Source: Neoarius graeffei
Lineage: Eukaryota; Chordata; Actinopteri; Siluriformes; Ariidae
Direction of reading: 5' to 3'
Assembly (NCBI RefSeq): GCF_027579695.1
Contig: NC_083572.1
Location: 14,756,915 to 14,820,914, forward strand
Length of the DNA: 64,000 bases
Shown: one piece after another, positions 11,561 to 21,868 of the stretch
Numbering within the stretch: the first letter of the stretch is position 1
Layout: the number at the start of each line of letters is the position of its first letter
Made by a program: the position numbers and the translations under genes
Notes under the pieces: model-generated
What the model was told of the DNA's origin: nothing
The model's database searches: none
The model's input: the letters and a program-made list of their open reading frames with translations, nothing else

Positions 11561-11932
11561 GTGTGGGGGTGTTTTTCCTCCAAACATGACATCATGGACT
11601 CCATAAAGCACCGGGACATTTTCCAATTAAAAAAAAAAGCTGGCTGCCTCTGCCAAGAAGTTACACCTGACTCATGGTTGGATCATCCGGAAAATAAAAT
11701 GATTCACTGACCATAGAATCAAGATTTTGACATGGCCACCCTAAACCTAAACCCCATTAGGGTGAGCTGAAGACGACAGCTCACCTAGAACTCTGGAGAG
11801 ACTGTATGATGAGGAGTGAAGAAACCAGAAGACCTATGCGGACAAGGGGAGACCATATGAAAAGCCAAACAGACAGTTTTCCAAGCTCCGGATCGAACCG
11901 GTGACCCTGGAGCTGTGAGGCTTCAAAAACAT

Positions 11933-12404
11933 CTCGTCTCGTCTCGTCTTCTTCCGCTTATCCAGGACCGGGTCGCGGAGGCAGCAGTCTAAGCATGGAA
12001 GCCCAAACTTCCCTTTCCCCAGACACCTCGGCCAGCTCCTCGGGAAGAACACCGAGGCGTTCCCAGGCCAGCCGAGAGACATAGTCCCTCCAGCGTGTCC
12101 TGGGTCTTCCCCGGGGCCTCCTCCCGGGGGGACATGCCTGGAACACCTCCCCAGGGAGGCGTCCAGGAGGCATCCGAAAAAGATGCCCGAGCCACCTCAG
12201 CTGGTTCCTCTCGATGTGGAGGAGCAGCGGCTCTACTCCGAGCTCCTCCCGAGTGACTGTGCTTCTCACCCTATCTCTAAGGGAGCGCCCAGCCACCCTG
12301 CGAAGGAAACTCATTTCAGCCGCTTGTATCCGCGATCTTGTTCTTTCTGTCATTACCCAAAGCTCATGACCATAGGTGAGAGTCGGAACGTAGATCAAAA
12401 ACAT
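11933..12404 (-). pseudogene. Non-LTR retrotransposon 3' end (reverse-transcriptase C-terminal region)
   Basis: A minus-strand frame of about 148 residues contains PTLTYGHELWVMTERTRSRI, RVAGRSLRDRVRS, LRWLGHLFRMPPGRLPGE and GRPRTRWRDYVSRLAWERLG, a sequence very common at the C-terminus of fish LINE reverse transcriptases. The 3' end carries the repeated GACGA tail at 11935-11950. The copy is 5'-truncated: upstream coding sequence stops at the Tc1 element beginning at 12406. The exact LINE clade is not resolved here. Confidence 0.75.
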
Positions 12405-12405
12405 A

Positions 12406-13197
12406 CTCAGCAAAAATAAAAACTTGACACTTATTATTTTTCAAATAGTGTTTAGAAACTTTTCTTGAAAGAGTTCTTGTTGTGATTATGGTTCAATGCA
12501 TTGTCAAGGGCATTACGTCACACATTCATTCTACTGGTCGGGCCTACGTAGCACGTGCGAGAGCACTGCACGCTAAAATCACGTTTCCACGTGACCTATT
12601 GATACACGTGCAATTGATCTCACGGTAGCAGAGTAGAGCGTCATCTCAGAAAAACAAGGTTTTATGGTTAATTATTCGTTAATTTGCAATGCCACGACTG
12701 TCAAACATTCAGCGTGAACGTGCCATTGGCATGCTGAATACGGGAACATCCGTCACTGACGTTGCGAGGGTTATGGGATGCAGTCGACAGACCATCCATA
12801 ATCTCCAGACACGTCTCCATCAAACTGGCACCACAGGAACCCTCCACAGAACTTGCAGGAGCTTGGTGCCATGTTGGTACAAATATGGCGGCGCATTCCC
12901 CAAGCTGTGTTCAGACGCATCATCCAATCCATGAGGAGACGTTGTATCGCAGTTGTGAACGCCCATGGAGGACACACCCGATATTGACATGATTTCATTA
13001 AGTTGTGACGCACAGTTTTTGATCATGGACATTGTCGTCGCATTTCCGGTGGAACCGATTCCATGACAAACATGATCTGTATGCTATAGCATCTTTAATG
13101 ACAAGATAATTAAATACAATCGTTATTTCAAACCTATTTTCCAAAATGTTCAAATTATTGACTTTGAAACGAGTGTAAAGTTTTTATTTTTGTTGAG
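12406..13197 (+). mobile_element. Internally deleted Tc1-like transposon with transposase N-terminus
   Basis: Terminal repeats CTCAGCAAAAATAAAAAC and its near complement at 13180-13197 mark the ends. An ATG at 12689 opens MPRLSNIQRERAIGMLNTGT and VTDVARVMGCSRQTIHNLQT, the paired-like helix-turn-helix of Tc1 transposases. The frame then jumps to a distant part of the transposase (residues like RRIIQSMRRR in another frame) because most of the catalytic domain is deleted. It abuts the LINE fragment, so it either inserted into it or marks its truncation point. Confidence 0.8.
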
Positions 13198-13402
13198 TTT
13201 ACTTGCTAGATCACTCATTTTTTTAAATATTTATTATCTCATTTTTATCCCACAGCAGGGCTGAATTCTCAATTCTGATTGGTCAGAAGCTGTTGCTCGA
13301 TTTTCTTTAGCAGCAGCGCCGACATTAGTGTCAAATGCAAACCACAAATTTATCGTATTAAGGTCATGTAATTCAATATTGCAGATTTATGCTATTGTTT
13401 CG

Positions 13403-13780
13403 GGGCGGCATGGTGGTGTAGTGGTTAGCGCTGTCGCCTCACAGCAAGAAGGTCCGGGTTCGAGCCCCGTGGCCGGCGAGGGCCTTTCTGTGTGGAGTTT
13501 GCATGTTCTCCCCGTGTCCACGTGGGTTTCCTCCGGGTGCTCTGGTTTCCCCCACAGTCCAAAGACATGCAGGTTAGGTTAACTGGTGACTCTAAATTGA
13601 CTGTAGGTGTGAATGTGAGTGTGAATGGTTGTCTGTGTCTATGTGTCAGCCCTGTGATGACCTGGCGACTTGTCCAGGGTGTACCCCGCCTTTCGCCCGT
13701 AGTCAGCTGGGATAGGCTCCAGCTTGCCTGCGACCCTGTAGAACAGGATAAAGTGGCTAGAGATAATGAGATGAGATAAG
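13403..13780 (+). mobile_element. tRNA-derived SINE, full length
   Basis: Complete copy with A and B boxes and a GATGAGATAAG tail, flanked by a perfect 14-bp duplication atgctattgtttcg (13389-13402, 13781-13794). Apparent ORFs across it on both strands are shadows of the SINE. Confidence 0.93.
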
Positions 13781-13794
13781 ATGCTATTGTTTCG

Positions 13795-14578
13795 CTCGTG
13801 ATGTACTCTTTCACAGGGTATGACTAACACACATACTCCAAGTGTTTTATTCTTTACATACAATATGGTGTGCTTTGTAAAGTTCTGCTTGAATACTGTC
13901 TGCTGTAGTTCATCACATGATACAATAGTCAGGGTTTTAAAATGTCGATTCATGTTCCTTTTGATTCCACCTGATTATGTGTTTCCTTTTGAAACCTGAA
14001 GTGAGGATGTGTTGAGGCACTTGACAGATTTACACAACAGCCAGTCGCTGTCGATAAATGTCAACTTCAGCAACTTCACGGAAGCTTAGTGAGCTAATTA
14101 AACATGAAGAACAGAGTTTAAAGAGGAGGATTTTACAACTCTCTATGCTCACGAGGACAATATGGGAGATGAAAATGTGTTGTGCGTTTTTGGAGTAAGG
14201 TCATACACGTCTGACCCGAGGTCTACAGTCAGCGGTGTTGATGCTGACGAAGAGCTGCAAAGCCATCACCGGGTGATGTGACGCATCCAAGTGGTAGGCT
14301 TGGCTAATTTTTTTTTTTTTAAATATTACGCTACTCTAAAACAATATTACTTACTCTTCCTGATGTTGAGGACATAAAGACGGAATCATGTTCTCGATCA
14401 GACTGAGAAAGCAACACTTGGGCGATGAAAAAAATTCTCTGAAACATGTCCGTTATATAATAACCATCTTGCACAAACTCCTCCGGCTTCAAAACAAACT
14501 CCAACCATTTTTTTCCTCAACCAAAGGAGGCTTGGAAAAAGGAACAAGGTGTGTAAAGTGACAACCAAAAAAAAAATC
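13795..14578. other. Intronic stretch, nothing recognised
   Basis: No coding exon or repeat boundary identified. A short sequence upstream of the neighbouring SINE (13255-13295, CAATTCTGATTGGTCAG) resembles the region before the Crypton-like remnant at 2310-2340 and may be a worn copy of it. Confidence 0.35.
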
Positions 14579-14591
14579 ATGTTTGGTGCAA

Positions 14592-14963
14592 GGCGGCACG
14601 GTGGTGTAGTGGTTAGCGCTGTCGCCTCACAGCAAGAAGGTCCGGGTTCGAGCCCCGTGGCCGGCGAGGGCCTTTCTGTGTGGAGTTTGCATGTTCTCCC
14701 CGTGTCCGTGTGGGTTTCCTCCGGGTGCTCCGGTTTCCCCCACAGTCCAAAGACATGCAGGTTAGGTTAACTGGTGACTCTAAATTGAGCGTAGGTGTGA
14801 ATGTGAGTGTGAATGGTTGTCTGTGTCTATGTGTCAGCCCTGTGATGACCTGGCGACTTGTCCAGGGTGTACCCCGCCTTTCGCCCGTAGTCAGCTGGGA
14901 TAGGCTCCAGCTTGCCTGCGACCCTGTAGAACAGGATAAAGCGGCTAGAGATAATGAGATGAG
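14592..14963 (+). mobile_element. tRNA-derived SINE, full length
   Basis: Complete copy beginning GGCGGCACGGTGG and ending GATGAG, with a perfect 13-bp duplication atgtttggtgcaa (14579-14591, 14964-14976). Both pol III boxes are intact. Confidence 0.93.
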
Positions 14964-15340
14964 ATGTTTGGTGCAAATGTACAGCGAGACCCACATTTCA
15001 GAGTGGGACATAGGGAGCATTTAACTGGATGAATAGAAAACTAGAACAGTCATCAAAAGAAATTAGTTGTTTACCACAAAGCGACAAACAAGAATCTGTC
15101 TAAAACTCATTTTTGGATACTTTACAGTTTACCGTACTGCATATTCAGAAATCTAGGGTTCGGGGTAAAAGTGCATATTCTGGACCAATTTTTATTTTTT
15201 TTATATGAAAGTATGTCCCTTTACACACTCCTCCAGAAGGGTAATTTTGCACAAGGCCATCTGTCTACAGCAGAAAAAAATAAAATAAAACGCGTCTGGA
15301 AAAATCCCAAGGGAGTCTGGAGCCAGATTCGTGACGTTAC

Positions 15341-15510
15341 CTGCGGAAGCGCCAGCAGGCTGCGAGAGCTTTGCACGGTTTCAGTGCACAGCCTGTGTAG
15401 ACCAAGCGCTCCCATTTCTCTCTCATTGTCCGGTCTTTTGGGAAACGATGAGTACTAATCCCATCATGATTGGTGTTGCTACACCCTCGTACGATACATC
15501 TGTTAACCAT
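15341..15510 (-). pseudogene. THAP-domain 5' exon from a P-element-like or related transposon
   Basis: From ATG at 15510 the frame reads MVNRCIVRGCSN, then ISTHRFPKD and REKWERLV: the C-x4-C start, hydrophobic strand and invariant tryptophan of a THAP zinc finger. A GTAACG donor follows at 15340. The C-x2-H half of the zinc site is not recognisable in this exon or nearby, so the finger is incomplete. THAP domains bind DNA in P-element-like and other transposases and in host THAP proteins. No downstream transposase exon is seen. Confidence 0.55.
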
Positions 15511-15995
15511 TTTAATAATTACGTGATAACGTTGAAGAAATTTGCAGAAAACCACCAGGTCGTTTTCTCATAAACGAACCAGCGCTGACGTAGGATTCAG
15601 AACGAGGCGTCCCGCACGCGACGTCACGAAAATCAATGTTTCCCGGGAAATCCAAATGCCAAGTTTTTTCAGAGGCAGACCAATTTGCATCAAATGGCTC
15701 GATTTCAACTGAATTTTTCTGGTATTGTGCAAAATGCGACAGATATTTGACCAAAGTTTAATATAAAACAGGAGAATTGCGTTGATCTTGCTCCTGAATT
15801 TAAGCCTAGTTCCAGCAGTAGGGTAAAGTGTAAAATAACCCTCATTTTTTTGTTTGGTGTCTGAGATGCGTAAGGGACAGGTGAAAGCTTTGAGATCTCG
15901 GGTCCATTGCAGTTGAACAGCAGAAGTGTGTGTGTGAAGAGAAGAGAAGAGGAAAAAGACTAAAACTGTGCATCAAGACCAGGGTTCTCCAGGAC

Positions 15996-16924
15996 CAGTG
16001 GCGTGCACAGATAGACACGAGGTGGTGCTCAAGCACCTGCCCCTCTGCCCAAAAAAGTGCCCTTTTGAATTTTTTTTTTTTTTTTACAGTTTACTGAGGC
16101 CAATGTCGACATGATCTTTTAGAAAAGCCGCGGCATTAAAAGCGTGTGTGAAAATAATGTCCCGATGTGTGCCCCCTCCGCACACACACCGGACCTCTGT
16201 CTCTCTTGCTCTGTCACGTGAACAAGCTTGCAGTGCATTCAATGTGAGGTTGCAGCAGCATAGCGTCCTAGAAGCCACGGCCTTGTCGTAGCGCAGACAA
16301 CACATCGGGCAGTCAGTCAGCTCTTCCCCTGCCCCACCAGCCAGGTAACACATGAATCGAGTGAAAATGTATTGTTTGCCCTCTAAGCCCAAGCTGTAAT
16401 TATTTTGTCGTGAAGTAGCCCATCGCATACAGAAACAACTGCACATGGCAGCCTTTGCCAGCTTATTTGCTCCCTTTCCATATGGAGAAACAAACTGAAC
16501 AATATTTTAAATGTAGCCTAAACCATTGAGGCAACCCCACTCTCCATCAATTCCGACCTGTTTTTATAACATGATTAAGAATATCACGTTATGCTAGTAT
16601 GGACGCCGTTATGCAAATAAAGGAGAGCTCCGTTGAGCCCATTGAGTGTGTATATTTCGTTACAAATTTTAAGATGATCTCACGGAAATCTGTGAATAAA
16701 CAGTCTTGAGACTCAAGTCAGTGACGGGAAGATCAGACTTTCAGACTTTATCAGACTTTTTAAAGATGGAACTACAGAAAAATACCTAAAACTTTGATAT
16801 GATTATGAACACAAGAGGAGGGTTAAATCTCAGACTTTTATAATAAGGTGTTCCACATGCGCAAAAAAGTGCCCTTTTTTCCCCCCAGAGCACTTGCCCC
16901 CCAAAATGTCTGTGCACGCCACTC
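15996..16924. mobile_element. hAT-like element inside the minisatellite
   Basis: Ends CAGTGGCGTGCACAGA and TCTGTGCACGCCACTC form near-perfect inverted repeats. Flanks match tccaggac on both sides, but the element sits in a repeat of that very sequence, so the 8-bp duplication is not independent proof. Inner ends also share a region reading GCACCTGCCCC / AAAAAGTGCCC. No transposase recognised; an open frame at 16084-16446 on the minus strand matches nothing I know. Confidence 0.65.
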
Positions 16925-17046
16925 TCCAGGACCAGGGTTCTCCAGGACCAGGGTTCTCCAGGACCAGGGTTCTCCAGGACCAGGGTTCTCCAGGACCTGG
17001 GTTCTCCAGGACCAGGGTTCTCCAGGACCAGGGTTCTCCAGGACCT
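16924..17046 (+). repeat. 16-bp minisatellite array
   Basis: About eight copies of CTCCAGGACCAGGGTT, with one CCTGG variant. Because 16 is not divisible by three, the array stays open in several frames and yields 16-residue translated repeats; these are not genes. A sister array lies at 17405-17527 and a two-copy version at about 17896-17925. Confidence 0.95.
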
Positions 17047-17334
17047 GTCGCCTAGTTACACCTTCTATGGTGCTCATGATATGGTTCACCTTTGCCCTAA
17101 CACATGCTGCATTGAATAAATCTAGAAATCAGAGTTTGCGCAAAATGCGACAGATATTTGACCAAAGTTTAATATAAAACAGGAGAATTGCATTGATCTT
17201 GCTCCTGAATTTAAGCCTAGTTCCAGCAGTAGGGTAAAGTGTAAAATAACCCTCATTTTTTTGTTTGGTGTCTGAGATGCGTAAGGGACAGGTGAAGGCT
17301 TTGAGATCTCAGGTCCATTGCAGTTGAACAGTAG

Positions 17335-17371
<37 letters not shown>

Positions 17372-17404
17372 GAGAAGAGAAAAGGAAAAAGACTAAAACT
17401 GTGC

Positions 17405-17527
17405 ATCAGGACCAGGGTTCTCCAGGACCAGGGTTCTCCAGGACCAGGGTTCTCCAGGACCAGGGTTCTCCAGGACCAGGGTTCTCCAGGACCAGGGTTC
17501 TCCAGGACCTGGGTTCTCCAGGACCTG
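17405..17527 (+). repeat. 16-bp minisatellite array, second block
   Basis: Eight copies of the CTCCAGGACCAGGGTT unit, the last ones with ACCTGGG variants in the same position as in the first block, which shows the whole ~0.49-kb unit was duplicated after the array formed. Confidence 0.95.
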
Positions 17528-17814
17528 TCGCCTAGTTACACCTTCTATGGTGCTCATGATATGGTCCACCTTTGCCCTAACACATGCTGCATTGAATAAA
17601 TCTAGAAATCAGAGTTTGCGCAAAATGCAACAGATATTTGACCAAAGTTTAATATAAAACAGGAGAATTGCGTTGATCTTGCTCCTGAATTTAAGCCTAG
17701 TTCCAGCAGTAGGGTAAAGTGTAAAATAACCCTCAGTTTTTTGTTTGGTGTCTGAGATGCGTAAGGGACAGGTGAAGGCTTTGAGATCTCAGGTCCACTG
17801 CAGTTGAACAGTAG

Positions 17815-17853
<39 letters not shown>

Positions 17854-18235
17854 GAGAAGAGAAGAGAAAAGGAAAAAGACTAAAACTGTGCATCAGGACC
17901 AGGGTTCTCCAGGACCAGTCACCTAGTTACACCTTCTATGGTGCTCATGATATGGTCCACCTTTGCCCTAACACATGCTGCATCGAATAAATCTAGAAAT
18001 CAGAGTTTATGAGGAGTCAGATAGTGTGTTATCGAGGACTAAAGGTATAAAACAGAAGCAAAAGATCAAATGAAACTTGTTCCTGATCTACCTGCTGCAT
18101 GATTTCCGACTGGGATGAGAAAGAAACGCAGCTATTGAGCAACACTGAAAAGGTGTGGTTGGTTGAAATAACAATAATACTGTCCACTTCACTTATTATT
18201 ATAATCAAAATTATTATCAGTAGTAGTTACGTCAC

Positions 18236-18414
18236 CTTCGTTTGACGTGTTGCCGGTCAGCCGGGTGTCCGTCTCCGAACTGCGCTCCATCTTCCCGGTT
18301 ATCCTCCTCTTCATCCCGCCAGCGTCTCCGCGGCGCGGCCGGCTGTCTGTCCGTAGAGGAGCCGTTCCATCGCTTTAACTGCTCCCGACGCTGAACTTTC
18401 GCCGCGTCGCCCAT
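18236..18414 (-). CDS. ppp1r12c: ppp1r12c-like exon 1: N-terminus
   Basis: Starts at ATG 18414-18412 and encodes 59 complete codons before a GTGACG donor at 18235. It opens MGDAAKVQRREQLKRWNGSS. The REQLKRW helix is the conserved N-terminal signature of MYPT-family PP1 targeting subunits, in which this region packs against the PP1 catalytic subunit before the RVxF site. It then runs through a basic and acidic linker (RRRWRDEEEDNRED) and ends two bases into an arginine codon completed by exon 2. The GC-rich composition and position next to psmd12 exon 1 mark it as the first coding exon. Confidence 0.83.
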
Positions 18415-18929
18415 TCTCTCCCCCCAAAAACAATCACTAGGAAGAAGAAAAAAAAAAAATCAGGAAAAAAACTATTCACTCGGACACACCCTCCATTTAC
18501 GATGTTTACATGTCGTGAGCTAGCTAGCTGGCTAACTGAGCTACTTCCTTATTCAAAGACGCTTGGAGGAAGTTCACGGCTAGCGCGCGAGCTTTCTTTA
18601 CAGACCACGGAAGCGTTTTCAACTGAATTCTGACATAATATCAGCCTCAAAAAAGCTCCGGACGCTGAATTAACATCGTCTGGACTCCCCGACGAAAGAA
18701 AGAAATCGACCGGGGAAAAGGTTTAAGCACAACGACTTGACATCGCGCCTGTCAAACACTGTCAAAAAAAAAAAAAAAAAAAGATGGCGTTCTTTTCCGC
18801 ACGGCTAGGCGGCGCTCGAGCTACGGACTTCCGGTGAAGTACTTCCGGTTTCTTTGACAACCTAGTAGCTAGTAGAGTGAAAGCGAGTGGATTTTTTAGT
18901 TTGTTGTCGTGAAAAAACAAACAAACAAA
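18415..18929. promoter_or_regulatory. Bidirectional promoter between ppp1r12c and psmd12
   Basis: 515 bp separate the two start codons. The segment is richer in CpG than its surroundings. Two ACTTCCGG motifs (18827-18834 and 18841-18848) match the ETS/GABP consensus, and AAGATGGCG at 18781-18789 matches the core of a YY1 site. No TATA box is placed convincingly for either gene. This is the usual layout of TATA-less housekeeping promoters. The ETS pair is 82-103 bp upstream of the psmd12 ATG. Exact start sites cannot be read from the sequence. Confidence 0.7.
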
Positions 18930-19037
18930 ATGTCAGACGACAGAGCTGAGAGGTCAGATGGGAAAATAGTCAAGATGGAAATTGATTACAGCGCTACAGT
19001 AGACCAGCGGCTGCCCGAGTGCGAGAAAATGGCTAAA
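18930..19037 (+). CDS. psmd12: psmd12 exon 1 (residues 1-36)
   Basis: ATG at 18930 in an A-rich context (ACAAAATGT, adenine at -3). It encodes [12 protein letters not shown] and [19 protein letters not shown], the conserved Rpn5 N-terminus, which differs from mammalian PSMD12 mainly in the first eight residues. A perfect GTGAGT donor follows at 19038, phase 0. This N-terminal segment begins the helical repeats that pack against neighbouring lid subunits. Confidence 0.95.
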
Positions 19038-19285
19038 GTGAGTTGAATGGACGGCTGAGTCATGATGCAGCAGCGCCGCTTTTTACCTCAGCGGCTCACT
19101 TTAAAGATCTTTCTTGTCCAGTTGAATATAAATAATACCACAAATACTTACTACAGTTAAACTGTCCGAAATAATCACACTTTTATGGTTGTACCGTAGT
19201 TTATTCTAACATTATTAGACAGCTGAGATGTTAATGAAGGCTTGAGCTAGCTAAGCTTAGCTTTGCTTGTTAGCAAACCCGAATA

Positions 19286-19787
19286 CACTACCGTTCAAAA
19301 GTTTAGGGTCACTTTGAAATGTCCTTATTTTTGAAAGAAAAGCACTGTTCTTTTCAATGAAGATCACTTTAAACTAATTAGAAATCCACTCTATACATTG
19401 CTAATGTGCTAAATGACTGTTCTAGCTGTTAGTGCAATATCTACATAGGTGTATTTCCAGCAACTCACTCCAGTGTTCTAATGGTACAATGTGTTTGCTC
19501 ATTGCCTCAGAAGGCTAATGGATGATTAGAAAACCCTTGTACAATCATGTTAGCACAGCTGAAAACAGTTGAGCTCTTTAGAGAAGCTATAAAACTGACC
19601 TTCCTTTGAGCAGATTGAGTTTCTGGAGCATCACATTTGTGGGGTCGATTAAATGCTCAAAATGGCCAGAACAATGTCTTGACTATATTTTCTATTCGTT
19701 TTACGACTTATGGTGGGAAATAAAAGTGTGACTTTTCATGGAAAACACAAAATTGTCTGGGTGACCCCAAACTTTTGAACGGTAGTG
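19286..19787. mobile_element. Tc1/mariner-type MITE
   Basis: Ends CACTACCGTTCAAAAGTTT and its complement, flanked by TA on each side (19284-19285, 19788-19789). A 502-bp element without coding capacity; these ends are widespread in fish genomes. Confidence 0.85.
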
Positions 19788-20156
19788 TATACAGTACTGT
19801 GCAGAAGTCTTTTTAGGCACACTGTGGTTTTTTTTTTTTTCCCCCTTCATACAAATGTTGTTATAGATTTCTATTTTCTGACTTGTTCATTATCGAGTCG
19901 GTACTGTACAGGGCTCGACGTTAACTTTTAAACCGGTGTCACGGTCTGAATTTACCACCAGTCTGAATCTCATCTCATCTCATTATCTCTAGGCGCTTTA
20001 TCCTGTTCTACAGGGTCGCAGGCAAGCTGGAGCCTATCCCAGCTGACTACGGGTGAAAGGCGGGGTACACCCTGGACAAGTCGCCAGGTCATCACAGGGC
20101 TGACACATAGACACAGACAACCATTCACACTCACATTCACACCTACAGTCAATTGA

Positions 20157-21256
20157 GGCTACGTTTACATTACGTCGAATCAGCGGATCATCAGATTAAC
20201 GTTCTTAAAACGATTCGCGTTTACACTAAAACCGTTAGCCGTGCACACAGCAACGCCAATACGCGGATACGCTAATCACATGACTTTAGACGGCGCGTAA
20301 CATGATCCCAGTGCATTTCAGACGGCGCGTAACATGATCCCAGTGCATTTAGGGCATGCGCAAGGCTCACCACTTGCAAGTAGAAGGATGGCAAGCCTAA
20401 TACACGGATACGCTCGGCTCCGCAGGCATCCTGCGCTCCAAATCACTCCGCCCTGAACAGCGAGTGCCCTCTGGAGGGTGCGCACTCCGGCCCTGCGCAG
20501 CTCACACAGCGCGCGAGTGAAGTGAACAAGCCACGATTCGGGACTGAGCCGCTGTGTGTGTGATCCCAGCGCATATCACTTATTACTCGCAAGTGGAAGG
20601 ATGGCAAGCCTAAAGACAATCATAACTACACAATGGGCAGTATTTGCATCAGTATTTGCAGCACACACGGACTGGCCAGCGGGAGTTTTCCCGGTGGGCC
20701 GGTGGTTGAGTGTGGGCTGGCGGGGAGAAAAAAAAAAAAAACAGTTGCGCGCTGGCCTTTAATATGATAAGCAATGTTAACAGTTTCTTAAAGAAACTGT
20801 TAACATTGCTTATCATATTAAAGGCTAGCGCGCAACTGTTTTTTTTTTTTTTTTTTCTCCGCCGGCCCACACTGAACCACCGGGAAAACTCCCGCTACTC
20901 CCGATGGCCAGTCCGTGTGTGATTTGCAGTATTTTCATACTTTTATACTCTTTAATGAAAGGTGATACAAGGCGGAAGTCCGCGCCGTTTTTCAGCAGTC
21001 GCCTCACATGACCAACGCCAGCGAATCAGAAAGGTGGATGTCACAGTGACGTTGTCCAATGAGACGCCAGCTAGAGCTCAGCACAGCGTATTCGCGTATT
21101 CTCAATGTTTACACAGTACCGGAGCTGACACGATCTGGATTGAATACGTGGACGCTGGCGGATTCCCGTTTCCTGGCTTTTCCAGGTGGTTTAATGTAAA
21201 CGGACAGTGCATCCGCGAAGAAAACGAGACAGATACGGTCTAATGTAAACGTAGCC
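20157..21256. mobile_element. Harbinger-like element (GGCTACGTTTACATTA ends), copy A
   Basis: Ends GGCTACGTTTACATTA and its complement. Flanks are TGA and TTA; the SINE consensus at that site has TTA, so the left flank has one mutation and the target duplication is TTA. The interior holds a large near-perfect palindrome (about 20650-20935). A related element at 23324-24026 shares much of the arms (for example TGGCAAGCCTAAAGACAATC). Confidence 0.8.
20650..20935. repeat. Long palindrome inside a MITE
   Basis: Sequence around 20741-20790 (GTTGCGCGCTGGCCTTTAAT and on) is repeated inverted at 20791-20840 with almost no spacer. Outer arms continue with GGGAGTTTTCCCGGTG and its complement, out to TGGCCAGTCCGTGTGTG. 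Transcribed RNA could form a hairpin of well over 100 base pairs. Confidence 0.85.
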
Positions 21257-21868
21257 TTAGAGTCACCAGTTAACCTAACCTGCATGTCTTTGGACTGTGG
21301 GGAAACCGGAGCACCCGGAGGAAACCCACGCGGACACGGGGAGAACATGCAAACTCCGCACAGAAAGGCCCTCGCCGGCCACGGGGCTCGAACCCGGACC
21401 TTCTTGCTGTGAGGCAACAATGCTAACCACTACACCACCGTGCCGCCCCAGTCTGAATTTACCAGGTAAATTTATACTGTAGCAGCCACGGTCTGAATTT
21501 ACCACAGTATAAATTTACCAACTTGGTATAATTGGGCCTAGTCTGAATTTACCAGCCTAATATGAGATTTATGTTCATGTTCATACTTGAATTATTTACA
21601 ATTTATCTTGATGTCTGTGAAGATTCTCAGTCATCCAGGCCATGGCAAACTGTGGGTGGTAAAAGAGAGCAACTGGACTTGCTTGAAGATTCTTGAAGAG
21701 GTTTCACCTCTCATCCGAAAGGCTTCTTCAGTTCTGTCTGACTAATAGGGAGTATCAGGTATTTATCCTCTCATGGATGAAAAGCTCATCTAAGGTGTCA
21801 TTGAGTCATCCTGTTGGTGTGGGTCACTGGGGGCTGGTTGTGAATGGCCTCGAGTGTCGTTATTTTAA

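Larger units (their letters stand above)
15731..18005 (+). repeat. ~0.49-kb tandem repeat, three units, containing a 16-bp minisatellite
   Basis: Three units start CAAAATGC.ACAGATATTTGA at about 15731, 17140 and 17623. Each contains GTAGGGTAAAGTGTAAAATAACC, a GT microsatellite, a GAAGAGAAGAG tract, the 16-bp minisatellite and then CACCTAGTTACACC..ATGGTGCTCATGAT. Unit 1 is lengthened by a 929-bp insertion (15996-16924). GT tracts expand from about five copies in unit 1 to long runs in unit 2 (17338-17369) and unit 3 (17818-17851). Confidence 0.85.
5541..18414 (-). other. ppp1r12c: ppp1r12c-like gene, 5' part (exons 1-2; continues off the left edge)
   Basis: Minus-strand gene made of exon 1 (18414-18236) and exon 2 (5715-5541), joined by a 12.5-kb intron. 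Phases match: exon 1 ends two bases into a codon and exon 2 supplies one. The encoded 117 residues have the order expected for MYPT-family subunits: a basic REQLKRW-type N-terminal helix, an RVxF-type PP1-docking site at the exon junction, then the first ankyrin repeat. Known PPP1R12 proteins bind PP1 catalytic subunit and target it to myosin II; the PPP1R12C paralogue is suggested by VRFERTAEFLA. Ankyrin exons that should follow are not found in 1-5540, so exon 3 probably lies outside the window. Confidence 0.8.
19969..21448 (-). mobile_element. tRNA-derived SINE interrupted by a MITE
   Basis: Reverse-oriented SINE with a 10-bp duplication cagtctgaat (19959-19968, 21449-21458). Its two halves (19969-20156 and 21257-21448) are separated by a 1.1-kb Harbinger-like element. 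Confidence 0.9.

Noticed and set aside
13425-15020. Open frames of up to 135 codons on both strands over the SINEs
   Set aside because: They coincide with SINE bodies, recur in every copy and have no protein homology; they are artefacts of the SINE sequence.
16084-16446. 120-codon cysteine-rich minus-strand frame
   Set aside because: Lies in a MITE-like insertion, matches no known domain and shows no splice or start evidence.
16924-17527. CRISPR-like regular array
   Set aside because: Unit is 16 bp with no spacers, in a vertebrate genome; it is a minisatellite.
16838-17599. Open frames with PGPGFSRT-type 16-residue repeats
   Set aside because: They are translations of the 16-bp minisatellite, which stays open because the unit lacks stops.
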